Source: Bifidobacterium breve (lineage in GTDB: Bacteria; Actinomycetota; Actinomycetes; Nanopelagicales; Nanopelagicaceae). Taken from it: 64,000 bases of DNA. A model generated the notes under the pieces. It saw nothing but the letters and a program-made list of their open reading frames with translations. It was not told where the DNA came from and made no database searches. Shown here piece by piece: positions 44,439 to 54,674 of the stretch (the stretch's first letter is position 1; each line of letters starts with the position of its first letter). The stretch is taken from assembly GCA_945863115.1 (NCBI GenBank), contig CAMAYZ010000006.1, forward strand, positions 17,350-81,349, read 5' to 3'. A program made the position numbers and the translations under genes.

Positions 44439-45140
44439 GTGAGCGCGGCAAGTGAATTAAAGGCACTAGCAAATCCAAGCCGGGCTTTTGGACTCCAAAA
44501 GTTCTTCCAAACGGCCAAGGGCCAATATGGTGAAGGCGATATTTTCCTCGGACTAACTGTTCCAGAGGTTCGCAAGGTTGCTGCAAAATACAAACACCTT
44601 TCATTCCCTGAAATCGAAAAACTGATATCCTCGAAATTCCATGAATTTAGATTATGTGGGTTAGTAATACTCACACTCCAATTCAAATCCAGAAAAGAAC
44701 CCTTAGAGCACCAAAAAATCTTTAACTTCTACATGAAGCAGGCAAAAGCTGGATATATAAACAATTGGGATCTGGTCGATGTGTCTGCCCCGATAATCGG
44801 TGTATACCTAGTGAGCCAAAAAGATCCGTATCCATTTCTTGAAAAGCTTTCCCGCAGTAAATCGCTCTGGGATCGCAGGTTGGCGATTATCTTTACCTTC
44901 GCATTTATCCGCGCGGGCGAATTAGATCCGACTATTGAAATTTCGCAGATGCTTTTGAAAGATGAACATGATCTGATTCATAAAGCAGTTGGCTGGATGT
45001 TGCGCGAAGTCGGAAAGCGAGATGGCCAGTTATTGCGCACTTTTCTAACTGCAAATGCTTCGCAAATGCCTAGAACAATGCTGCGCTATTCAATTGAGAA
45101 ATTCTCTAAATCAGAGCGAAGAAAATGGCTCAGTTACTGA
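44439..45140 (+). CDS. alkD: DNA alkylation repair protein, AlkD type
   Basis: 233 residues of ALK/HEAT repeats: FFQTAKGQYGEGDIFLGLTVPEVR (the substrate-pocket N terminus), NNWDLVDVSAPIIG with the catalytic-region Trp and Asp, LWDRRLAIIFTFAFIR and KAVGWMLREVGKRD with the pocket Trp and Arg. AlkD-type glycosylases excise bulky or cationic N3/N7-alkylpurines without base flipping. GTG 44439 with TAAGAT at six bases. Complements ogt and nfo in this window. Confidence 0.93.
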   Translation: MSAASELKALANPSRAFGLQKFFQTAKGQYGEGDIFLGLTVPEVRKVAAKYKHLSFPEIEKLISSKFHEFRLCGLVILTLQFKSRKEPLEHQKIFNFYMKQAKAGYINNWDLVDVSAPIIGVYLVSQKDPYPFLEKLSRSKSLWDRRLAIIFTFAFIRAGELDPTIEISQMLLKDEHDLIHKAVGWMLREVGKRDGQLLRTFLTANASQMPRTMLRYSIEKFSKSERRKWLSY

Positions 45141-45343
45141 ATTTGATTCTTGCAGTTGCAAGTTAATTGCAATTTTACAAGTCTTTAGTTCTGAGTTATT
45201 TTACTGCCATGATTTTAATCAAACGCAGAGTTATTGATTACTGTCGTATTACTTCAACAAGTTGCTGATTTAAAAGCTCTTTACCAAACTTGTAATTAAT
45301 TTTTTAAAGCTATTTAACCCAAACTATAGAAATGGAAACAATA

Positions 45344-46297
45344 ATGTTTAAAGCAAAGAAAGTTTCAGCCGCAATTGCTACTGCGGTAGTTCTAGGTTCG
45401 TTGGTTTCACCGAGCGCAGATGCTGCTCCAAAGAATCAAGCACGTGCTGTTGTTCAAGCTGATTGGCTAGAGAAGAACATTGATGATCCTAAGGTTCGTA
45501 TCATTGAAGTAAGCACAGAAGCTGGCCTATACGAGCGCGGTCATATCAAGAATGCATTTAAGATCAATTGGTATACCGATCTTGTTGACACCGTAAAGCG
45601 TGACATCGTTCCAATTGGAAAGTTCAATACGCTAATTGCAAAAGCTGGAATCGATAAGGATTCGACCGTTGTCTTCTACGGCGATAAGAACAACTGGTTT
45701 GCTGCATGGGGCGCTTGGATTTTCAACCAATACGGTATCGAAGATGTTCGCTTGCTAGATGGCGGGAGAGTTAAGTGGGAGAAAGATGCTCGCGCATTTA
45801 CCACTGCAGTTCCTACATTCAAGGCTGGAGCTTTCAAAGCGACAAAAGTTGATAGAAGTCTTCGTGCAAATTTAACTTACGACGTATTGCCAGTTGCTAA
45901 GGGAATCAAGAAGGGCGTAAAGCTCGTTGACATTCGTTCTGCTGATGAATACAACGGAAAGATTTTCGCTCCAGCCGGATTCCAAGAACTAGCAGTCCGA
46001 GCCGGACACATTCCTGGCGCAGAAAATATTGCTTGGGGATTAAACGTGAATGCAGATGGCACATTTAAAACTGTCGCCGAGCTAAAGAAGCTATACGCAG
46101 ATAAGGGAATTGATGGCACTAAACCAATCATTACTTACTGCCGAATCGGTGAGCGTTCTTCGCTAACCTGGTTCGTACTAAGTGAAATCCTCGGATACGG
46201 CGACGTGAAGAACTACGACGGATCATGGACTGAGTACGGAAACTCAGTTGGTGCGCCAATTAATAACCCTGCCGGAACTATCTGGGGCGCTCAGTAA
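45344..46297 (+). CDS. Secreted thiosulfate sulfurtransferase (rhodanese)
   Basis: About 317 residues: signal peptide (basic KAKK, hydrophobic AAIATAVVLGSLV, cleavage near ADAAP), then two rhodanese domains; the second carries the active Cys in ITYCRIGERSSLTWF, the first is inactive. Transfers sulfur from thiosulfate to a thiol or cyanide acceptor, here outside the membrane. ATG 45344 (GGAAAC upstream) is preferred; ATG 45332 is also in frame. The next gene is a thiosulfate-type transporter, so both may serve thiosulfate use. Confidence 0.93.
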   Translation: MFKAKKVSAAIATAVVLGSLVSPSADAAPKNQARAVVQADWLEKNIDDPKVRIIEVSTEAGLYERGHIKNAFKINWYTDLVDTVKRDIVPIGKFNTLIAKAGIDKDSTVVFYGDKNNWFAAWGAWIFNQYGIEDVRLLDGGRVKWEKDARAFTTAVPTFKAGAFKATKVDRSLRANLTYDVLPVAKGIKKGVKLVDIRSADEYNGKIFAPAGFQELAVRAGHIPGAENIAWGLNVNADGTFKTVAELKKLYADKGIDGTKPIITYCRIGERSSLTWFVLSEILGYGDVKNYDGSWTEYGNSVGAPINNPAGTIWGAQ

Positions 46298-46321
46298 TTA
46301 ATACTCAATCCAATCAAATCG

Positions 46322-46345
46322 GCAGCTCAGGCACAGGCCTGGCTG
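46322..46345 (+). terminator. Hairpin between rhodanese and YeeE genes, possible weak terminator/attenuator
   Basis: GCAGC-T-CAGGC, loop ACAG, GCCTG-GCTGC, followed by TGATTTGTTG. It lies 25 bases after the rhodanese stop and just before the TTG start of the transporter, so it may lower downstream expression or affect its translation. Confidence 0.45.
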
Positions 46346-46350
46346 CTGAT

Positions 46351-47538
46351 TTGTTGTGGACTAAAACCGAGAAGTTAAAAACACTTTTCTCAGGTCTAGT
46401 AATAATTGCCTTGCTGGCAACTGCATATTTTCTTTCGTCAAAAGAGAATCCTGGTAACGCCCCAATCTCCTTAATGATTGGCATCAGTCTTGGATTGCTT
46501 TTGGAACGTGGAAGATTCTGTTTCTTCTGTATCTACCGAGAAGGTATTGAAGATAAGAACACAACACCATTTCTCTCGATTTTAGTTGCGATTGCAAGTG
46601 GATCAATTGGTTACGCAATAATCTTTGGCCAGTTTTTACCTGATACTTCTGGTGACAGCCTTCCGCCAGCTGCTCATATCGGCCCAGTTAGTTGGCCTCT
46701 GGTAGTTGCAGCTCTTGCTTTTGGAATTGGAATGTCACTTTCCGGAGCTTGCATTAGCGGCCATCTATATCGAATTGGTCAGGGATACTTGCGGGCGATT
46801 CCAGCGCTAATCGGTGTTCTGGTTGGATTTGTAATTGCATTCTTAACCTGGAACTGGCTCTACCTGCGAGCAATTGCAGATGCACCAACAATTTGGCTAC
46901 CACACACATTTGGATATGCCGGTTCGATTCTTATTACCTTTATTGCTCTAATCGCGATTGCAGTTTTTGCGATCAAAAAAGGTAAGAATTCTGAACCCAT
47001 TAGAAGTCAACCACTACAAGTTTTGACGTTTAAGAGTATTTATCGAAAAGTTATTTCAGAGCGTTGGAGCCCAATCACAACTGGCGCTTTAGTTGGAATC
47101 GTTGGAACTTTTGCATATCTGCGGGTCGAGCCGCTTGGAGTTACTCGCCAACTAAGCACTACAGCTAGAACCTTTATGGAAGAAAGAAATATTGGACCAG
47201 ATTCGATTCTTGGTCTCGATCGTATGGCCGGATGTATCGCTGTTGTTTCTGAAACAATCACCAACAACGGTTGGCTAGCAATCGGAATCATTGGTGCTTC
47301 ATTTGCCGCAGCACTGGCTGGCGGAAGATTTAAATTCTCAAAACTAACCTTTAAGAACTCAATCGCATCACTAATCGGTGGAATTCTTCTTGGTTGGGGC
47401 TCAATGACAGCACTCGGTTGCACAATCGGAGTTCTACTTTCAGGAACGCAAGCCTTCGCCCTTTCGGGCTGGGTCTTCTTCCTATTTAGCTTCCTCGGAG
47501 TCTGGCTAGGAATTAAAGCCAAACTCCATAAAATCTAA
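46351..47538 (+). CDS. YeeE/YedE (TsuA-like) thiosulfate transporter
   Basis: 395 residues with about ten membrane helices and the family cysteine motifs: GRFCFFCIYREG, SLSGACISGHLYRIGQGYL, RMAGCIAV and TALGCTIGVLLSG. TsuA/YeeE moves thiosulfate through a line of cysteines (established for the family). The start is a TTG at 46351 directly after a hairpin, without a clear Shine-Dalgarno, so the exact start is uncertain. Ends two bases from the convergent katG. Confidence 0.9.
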   Translation: MLWTKTEKLKTLFSGLVIIALLATAYFLSSKENPGNAPISLMIGISLGLLLERGRFCFFCIYREGIEDKNTTPFLSILVAIASGSIGYAIIFGQFLPDTSGDSLPPAAHIGPVSWPLVVAALAFGIGMSLSGACISGHLYRIGQGYLRAIPALIGVLVGFVIAFLTWNWLYLRAIADAPTIWLPHTFGYAGSILITFIALIAIAVFAIKKGKNSEPIRSQPLQVLTFKSIYRKVISERWSPITTGALVGIVGTFAYLRVEPLGVTRQLSTTARTFMEERNIGPDSILGLDRMAGCIAVVSETITNNGWLAIGIIGASFAAALAGGRFKFSKLTFKNSIASLIGGILLGWGSMTALGCTIGVLLSGTQAFALSGWVFFLFSFLGVWLGIKAKLHKI

Positions 47539-47540
47539 AT

Positions 47541-49715
<2,175 letters not shown>

Positions 49716-49781
49716 TTAAAATTTATGTCTCAATCCTAATGGCAGAAAAATAATCTGCATCTCAGGGTTATATTTCAAGGG

Positions 49782-50750
49782 TTAGAGGCTAGAAAACGCC
49801 CTAGCAATCTCTAGATACAAAGGAATTCCAACAAGCAAATTGAACGGAAATGTAACCCCGATGCTAGACATCAAAGCCAGTGGCGCATTTGCTTCTGGTA
49901 AACCAATCGACACTGCAGCAGGTGCTGCAATATATGAAGCGCTAGCACTCAAGACTCCAAGAATTGTCGCTCCCCCGACAGAAAGCCCGACCATGGTTCC
50001 AGTTACTACTCCTAAAGTTCCCGCGAAGATTGGGAAGATCAATGCGAATACTCCGACCATCGCACCAACTTTCTTTATCTCACCCCAGTTGGTTCCTGCC
50101 AAATAACCAAGGTGTAGCAAGAAGAGAACCAAGAAACCAGATTGCAGATCAATAAAGAACGGAGTCACTTTCGAATATCCAGCCTGGCTTGTGATTGCTC
50201 CGATAACTAGCCCACCAACCAAGAGCAAAATTGTTTTACCAGTTATTACTTCATGCAGAGTTTTACCCCATTGCACGCTCTTGTTGCGGTGGCGCGAACC
50301 AAGATAAACGCCAACAACAATCCCTGGAACTTCCATGATTGTCAGCAGCGCCGTTGCAAAACCTTCTACCTCTATCCCGCTGCTTTCCAAGAAGAGCAGC
50401 GCGGCTGAGAAAGTAACTAGAGATGTAGAGCCGTAATGCGCAGCAATAGCGCCACGATCAATGTCATTAATCTTCTTTACAAACTTTAAAGTCAGATATG
50501 CAATAACTGGGATGAGAATTCCAAGAGCTATCGTCGCAAGTGCCGGGGCCGCAAAGCTTGAGAGTGAAGTTCCTTTAAGGGCGTGACCACCTTTAAGTCC
50601 GATTCCAAAGAGCAGAAAGATTGAGATCATTTGATAAACCTGCTCGGGGATTCGAACATCGCTCTTGATTCTGGCTCCCAAAAAGCCCAAGATGAATACC
50701 AGAACGGACACTGAAGTTAGATTTGTTAAAGCTACTGAATTGGAACTCAT
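49782..50750 (-). CDS. SbtA-like sodium-dependent bicarbonate transporter family permease
   Basis: 322 residues with about ten helices; DUF897/SbtA pattern: VLVFILGFLGARIKSDVRIP, ISIFLLFGIGLKGGHAL, GAIAAHYGSTSLVTF, and a late APAAVSIGLPEANAP. Cyanobacterial SbtA imports bicarbonate with sodium; in a heterotroph it could feed anaplerotic carboxylases, but substrate is unproven. ATG 50750 has a G-rich ribosome binding site. It follows terC by 33 bases, so it may share the manganese riboswitch leader. Confidence 0.88.
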   Translation of the reverse strand: MSSNSVALTNLTSVSVLVFILGFLGARIKSDVRIPEQVYQMISIFLLFGIGLKGGHALKGTSLSSFAAPALATIALGILIPVIAYLTLKFVKKINDIDRGAIAAHYGSTSLVTFSAALLFLESSGIEVEGFATALLTIMEVPGIVVGVYLGSRHRNKSVQWGKTLHEVITGKTILLLVGGLVIGAITSQAGYSKVTPFFIDLQSGFLVLFLLHLGYLAGTNWGEIKKVGAMVGVFALIFPIFAGTLGVVTGTMVGLSVGGATILGVLSASASYIAAPAAVSIGLPEANAPLALMSSIGVTFPFNLLVGIPLYLEIARAFSSL

Positions 50751-50783
50751 TAAGACCCCCCTTTTTAGGAAAACGAATTCAAT

Positions 50784-51785
50784 CTAAATCTTTTCGTGCT
50801 TCCCGGGTTCCTTATGACTGGTAACACGTCCAGCATGTGCAACTGCACTTGGATCACGCTTTGACTTAACCAAGCTTGCAACTGTTGAGACGATAAGAAC
50901 TGCTGCAATTACTAAGAGGCTTACAACTATAGGAATCTTTGGCACGTCATACCAAACTTCATGCAGATAAGTCATGATCAACTTGACTCCGATAAACATC
51001 AGAATTATTGATAGACCAAGTGATAAGTAGATTAATTTATCTAGCAAGCCCTTGAGCAAGAAATACAGTGCGCGCAAGCCAAGCAACGCAAAGGCATTTG
51101 CTGCAAAGACTAGGAATGGCTCTTGAGTAACACCGAAGGTTGCTGGAATCGAATCCAAGGCAAACAGCAAATCTGTAGAAGCAATTGCAATCATCACCAA
51201 GAACATTGGCGTTGCAATTCGCTTTCCGTTGATTTTTGTAAAAGCTTTTGATCCATGGAATTCATCGGTCATAGCAATCCGTTTTCTGATTACCTTAACC
51301 AGGGCGTTGTCTTCAGGCGAAGGATCTTCATCCCAGTGTTTGAACAATCCAACGCCAGTCCAAATCAGAATTGCACCGAAGATAACGAAGGTAAAGCTGA
51401 ATGCCGCAAGAGCGGCGGCTCCAACTGCGATAAAGATTCCGCGCAATACAAGTGCCAAAAGCACACCAAACATAAGAACTCGTTGGTGATAAATCGATGG
51501 AACTTTAAATTGTGCCAAAATAATAATGAATACGAAGAGATTATCGACCGATAGGGATTTCTCAACTAGGTATGCTGCAAAATACTCGGTTCCGAATTGC
51601 GAACCTGCTGATTGCCAGACCCAGACACCAAAGCCAATCGCAACAGCGATATAGAAAATCGACCAGGTTGCTGCTTCTTTAAACTTTACTTCGTGTGGTT
51701 TGCGACTGACGGTAAGCAAGTCGACGACGATCAGCGCAAGAATCGCGCCGATAACGATAAACCACGTGGTTAATGAGACATTCAT
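50784..51785 (-). CDS. TerC-family membrane protein, probable manganese exporter
   Basis: 333 residues, about nine helices with TerC signatures: AAYLVEKSLSVDNLFVFIIIL (acidic pair in the membrane) and MIAIASTDLLFALDSIPA (second conserved Asp pair). TerC proteins such as Alx and MeeF export Mn2+ (established for several). A yybP-ykoY manganese riboswitch precedes it at 51803-51908, which supports this role. ATG 51785 has AGGTG upstream. Confidence 0.93.
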   Translation of the reverse strand: MNVSLTTWFIVIGAILALIVVDLLTVSRKPHEVKFKEAATWSIFYIAVAIGFGVWVWQSAGSQFGTEYFAAYLVEKSLSVDNLFVFIIILAQFKVPSIYHQRVLMFGVLLALVLRGIFIAVGAAALAAFSFTFVIFGAILIWTGVGLFKHWDEDPSPEDNALVKVIRKRIAMTDEFHGSKAFTKINGKRIATPMFLVMIAIASTDLLFALDSIPATFGVTQEPFLVFAANAFALLGLRALYFLLKGLLDKLIYLSLGLSIILMFIGVKLIMTYLHEVWYDVPKIPIVVSLLVIAAVLIVSTVASLVKSKRDPSAVAHAGRVTSHKEPGKHEKI

Positions 51786-51802
51786 TGATTACACCTATTT
51801 CG

Positions 51803-51908
51803 TTAAAGGGGCCATGGAGCCAAGGTCTCCCTCAACCACTTAGTGGTCGCAGCTCCGGGATATTTCTATCCGTGTTGACGAAGATGCCGAACGAGGTACT
51901 CCCCTTAA
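51803..51908 (-). promoter_or_regulatory. yybP-ykoY manganese riboswitch upstream of TerC gene
   Basis: Minus-strand RNA begins TTAAGGGGAGTA and ends GAGACCTTGGCTCC then GGCCCCTTTAA; AAGGGG and CCCCTT close P1, and GGGGAGTA and GAGACCTT are the conserved Mn2+-binding loops. It ends 18 bases before ATG 51785. A TerC/YkoY gene is a classical target. Confidence 0.85.
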
Positions 51909-52002
51909 CGTAGGTGAATGCTAGAGGCTGACCAATTTTGAGGCAACCTAAAAGCATTTATTTCGCAAGGTGTCGCACCAATTAAAGGTTAAAAGCTTAG
52001 GT

Positions 52003-53199
52003 TTACTGCTTCTGGCGAGAGAAAATTCGGAAGAGTAAGACTGAAATCAAAGCGCTAACAACGGATGCAAATATCACAGAGATTATTGCCAACTCTTGGA
52101 TCTGCTGATCCTTAAATGCCAATTGAGCAATAAAAATGGCTACGGTGAAGCCAATGCCCGCTGTGCTTCCGGTGGCTGCAAGAAGTGACTTGCTTGCTCC
52201 CTTAGGAAAATCAGCAATATTTAACTTTGAAGCAGCAATGGTCGTCGCCAAGATACCGATTGGTTTTCCTGCAACCAGACCAAAGAAAATTCCCCAGGCA
52301 ATTACAGATCTGCTAGCTTGGCTCAAAGTTTCAGAATTAACTACAACTCCAGTGTTCGCGAAAGCAAAAATTGGGACGCAGAAGAATGCGCTATATGGAT
52401 GAAGTTTATGTTCCAACCATTCAATAACTGAGTATGAATCCGAATCTCCAGAAGAACCTTTCTTCATTTGCTTTGGAATGTTTGGGGTCAATAATCCAAG
52501 AATTACACCCGCAAGAGTCGGATGCACGCCAGTCTTGTAAAGAGCGAACCAGAGCAGAATTCCCAAGACTAAATATGCAACCACAGATGAGACATTAACC
52601 TTTTGCAATATTACGACTGCAAGAACGACAGCTAATCCCATAGCCAGCCAAGAGAATTTGATACCACTGGAATAAACAAATGCAACGATGAGAATTGCAA
52701 CGATGTCATCAATAACAGCGATTCCGAGCAAGAAAGATCTAAGTGATTCTGGAACCAATGAACCAAGCATCGCTAGTAAACCAACAGCTAAGGCAATATC
52801 CGTGGCAACGGGCACTCCCCAACCACCTGGCGCTTCTCGTCCTGCAATTGCTAAATAAATCAGAGCTGGCACGGCAATTCCACCAAGAGCAGCCAACAAT
52901 GGCATCAAGGCTTTTTTACCTGAGGCTAGGTGTCCGGTTGTGAGTTCTCTTTTTATCTCAAGCCCAATAACAAAGAAGAACAGTGTCATTAGCAGGTAAT
53001 TAACAACTTTTTGAATTGTTAAGTTAATTGCGAGAGCACCCGACCCTAAGGAAAAATCAATATCTAACACTTTGAAATAAGTGTCTGAAAGAGGCGAATT
53101 TGCTACGAGTAAACCGAGGGCTGAGGCAATCAGGATCAAAAATCCACTGGCCGATTCATTCCTGAGAACTTCGCGAACTGAGAATTTACGTCGACCCAT
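52003..53199 (-). CDS. nhaA: Na+/H+ antiporter NhaA
   Basis: 398 residues with twelve helices. Motifs: VATDIALAVGLLAMLG and IAVIDDIVAILIVAF (the paired Asp of the ion site), HPTLAGVILGLLTPN, and KLHPYSAFFCVPIFAFANTGV. Exports sodium for pH and salt balance, and could restore the sodium gradient an SbtA-type importer would use. ATG 53199 stands six bases after TAAGAT, the TAA of which is the stop of the upstream DUF1801 gene. Confidence 0.95.
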   Translation of the reverse strand: MGRRKFSVREVLRNESASGFLILIASALGLLVANSPLSDTYFKVLDIDFSLGSGALAINLTIQKVVNYLLMTLFFFVIGLEIKRELTTGHLASGKKALMPLLAALGGIAVPALIYLAIAGREAPGGWGVPVATDIALAVGLLAMLGSLVPESLRSFLLGIAVIDDIVAILIVAFVYSSGIKFSWLAMGLAVVLAVVILQKVNVSSVVAYLVLGILLWFALYKTGVHPTLAGVILGLLTPNIPKQMKKGSSGDSDSYSVIEWLEHKLHPYSAFFCVPIFAFANTGVVVNSETLSQASRSVIAWGIFFGLVAGKPIGILATTIAASKLNIADFPKGASKSLLAATGSTAGIGFTVAIFIAQLAFKDQQIQELAIISVIFASVVSALISVLLFRIFSRQKQ

Positions 53200-53205
53200 A
53201 GTCGA

Positions 53206-53211
53206 ATCTTA
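53206..53211 (-). promoter_or_regulatory. -10 element of leaderless nhaA promoter
   Basis: TAAGAT on the minus strand, six bases before ATG 53199; overlaps the upstream stop codon (53209-53211). Confidence 0.5.
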
Positions 53212-53784
53212 TACCCCTGACATCAAAGTCTTCTTATAGATCTTTCCCTTTGCATCATATGTAATCCAAGTTCCAACCTGTTCGCCATTTTTGAAACTTC
53301 CAGATCTCATAATTACACCGGTTTTACGGAACCACTTCCAATCTCCGTGGAGTTTATCCTTTCTATACTTTCCACTGGCTTTCAATACGCCGTTTGGATA
53401 GAACTCAAGATATTCACCAGTTTTTTTCGGATACAGAGCATTTATTTGTTTAATTCTTTCATCGAGAATCTTTTTGACTAAAAGCTTCGGAATACTTTTC
53501 TCAACCTCGAAGTGGATTGACCCCTTAGTTTGTTCATAATTCTTAAGCTCTTCTCTTAACCGAGCATTGAACGAGCCGTTGTAAGGAAAAATACTGTTGT
53601 GGTTCTTAAATCCATCAAAGCCGATCACTGGAACACCTTCAATTAGGAAGGTTGGTATTCCATACTTAATAACTTGTGTTGAAGCTGGGAGCCTGGACTC
53701 TATGTATTCCCGTAAGTCCACCAGAATTTTTCGCTGAACAGGTGGGAATTTACGTAGGTGCGCTGCTAGGTAAGCCTTAGACAT
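53209..53784 (-). CDS. DUF1801 protein with C-terminal MORN/YwqK-like repeats
   Basis: 191 residues. Residues 1-115 match DUF1801 (PPVQRKILVDLREYIESRLP, VIKYGIPTFLIEGVPVIGF, NHNSIFPYNG). Residues 120-190 are three short repeats of the MORN-2/YwqK kind: GEYLEFYPNGVLKASGKYRK, LHGDWKWFRKTGVIMRSGSF, EQVGTWITYDAKGKI. Function unknown; I do not know this fusion from elsewhere. ATG 53784 follows TACAAT by six bases. Confidence 0.85.
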   Translation of the reverse strand: MSKAYLAAHLRKFPPVQRKILVDLREYIESRLPASTQVIKYGIPTFLIEGVPVIGFDGFKNHNSIFPYNGSFNARLREELKNYEQTKGSIHFEVEKSIPKLLVKKILDERIKQINALYPKKTGEYLEFYPNGVLKASGKYRKDKLHGDWKWFRKTGVIMRSGSFKNGEQVGTWITYDAKGKIYKKTLMSGV

Positions 53785-53790
53785 AGCTAA

Positions 53791-53796
53791 ATTGTA
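53791..53796 (-). promoter_or_regulatory. -10 element of leaderless DUF1801-MORN gene
   Basis: TACAAT on the minus strand, six bases before ATG 53784. Confidence 0.5.
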
Positions 53797-53870
53797 ACAA
53801 TTTTTTCCATTTTTAGATTTGGAAGAAGTAATGAATGGGCCTTTTTTGTCTCAAGCTGGTTCGTCTTTCA

Positions 53871-54674
53871 TTAGCTAAAATTCTTTCCTCCATCCTCAGA
53901 CTTTAAAATCTGATTCCCAACAATGGCGATAAGCAGTTCATTTGATGAACTAAGTCCAGATACTTCGGCGCCAAAGGTAGAAATTTTCTTCCAAGTTTTT
54001 CCCTGATTTGAAGATCTAAAAATAGATTTATCAGAGGCAGCATAAAGAGTTCTTCCAACAAGTTCGATCTCGCTGACTGGGAACACTGTTTTTACTAGGG
54101 ATAGGTCTGCGAAAGTCTTCGAACCCTTGAAGAGTTTTCTATCTCGGATTACAAAATTCTCGCCTAATTTTTGACCTGAGATAGCAATATCGGAGAACTT
54201 ATTTGGCCCTAAATTTCGCCATTCTCTTCCCGAGTTTGAGGAATACAAAATCATATTTGTTTGAGCATCCACCCCATAAATTTCGTTTCCTGCTGACCAC
54301 AAAAAGTGAAAATCAACTTCGCCTTGAAGTGAGACTTTTTTCCAGTTGTCTCCCTCATCATCGGATCTAAGTAATCCGACAGGCTCTGGCAGCTTTGAAC
54401 CTTTTCCAGGGTGCCCACTTGCAAACATCGTTCTGCCCGAGATTGCAAGACCCATGATGTCGAAGCGTTCTTCACCGATCGGTTTCATATTGTTTGGGCC
54501 CTGATAAACGAAAAGTCCTTCGTGCGTGCCTATTAATATTTTTTTACTAAGTACTTTTATTGAATGTATGTGTGTGACGGAGTCAAAACTCTGCGCATGA
54601 ATTGCAGGCGCTGAAAAAAACGACAATGCTACTGCGATTGAAGAAATCATTAGTATTTGCTTAATCTTTTGCAT
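53871..54674 (-). CDS. Secreted BNR/sortilin-type beta-propeller protein (F510_1955-like)
   Basis: 267 residues with signal peptide (KIKQILMISSIAVALSFFSAPAIHA). The body holds Asp-box-like repeats: LLRSDDEGDNWKKVS, LYSSNSGREWRNLG, IFRSSNQGKTWKKIS and LKSEDGGKNFS, each followed by a beta strand, as in BNR propellers. It begins SVTHIHSIKV, like the F510_1955 family often called glycosylhydrolases, though no catalytic residues can be assigned. It starts on the base after the stop of the NlpC/P60 gene, so three exported proteins form one operon. Confidence 0.82.
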   Translation of the reverse strand: MQKIKQILMISSIAVALSFFSAPAIHAQSFDSVTHIHSIKVLSKKILIGTHEGLFVYQGPNNMKPIGEERFDIMGLAISGRTMFASGHPGKGSKLPEPVGLLRSDDEGDNWKKVSLQGEVDFHFLWSAGNEIYGVDAQTNMILYSSNSGREWRNLGPNKFSDIAISGQKLGENFVIRDRKLFKGSKTFADLSLVKTVFPVSEIELVGRTLYAASDKSIFRSSNQGKTWKKISTFGAEVSGLSSSNELLIAIVGNQILKSEDGGKNFS

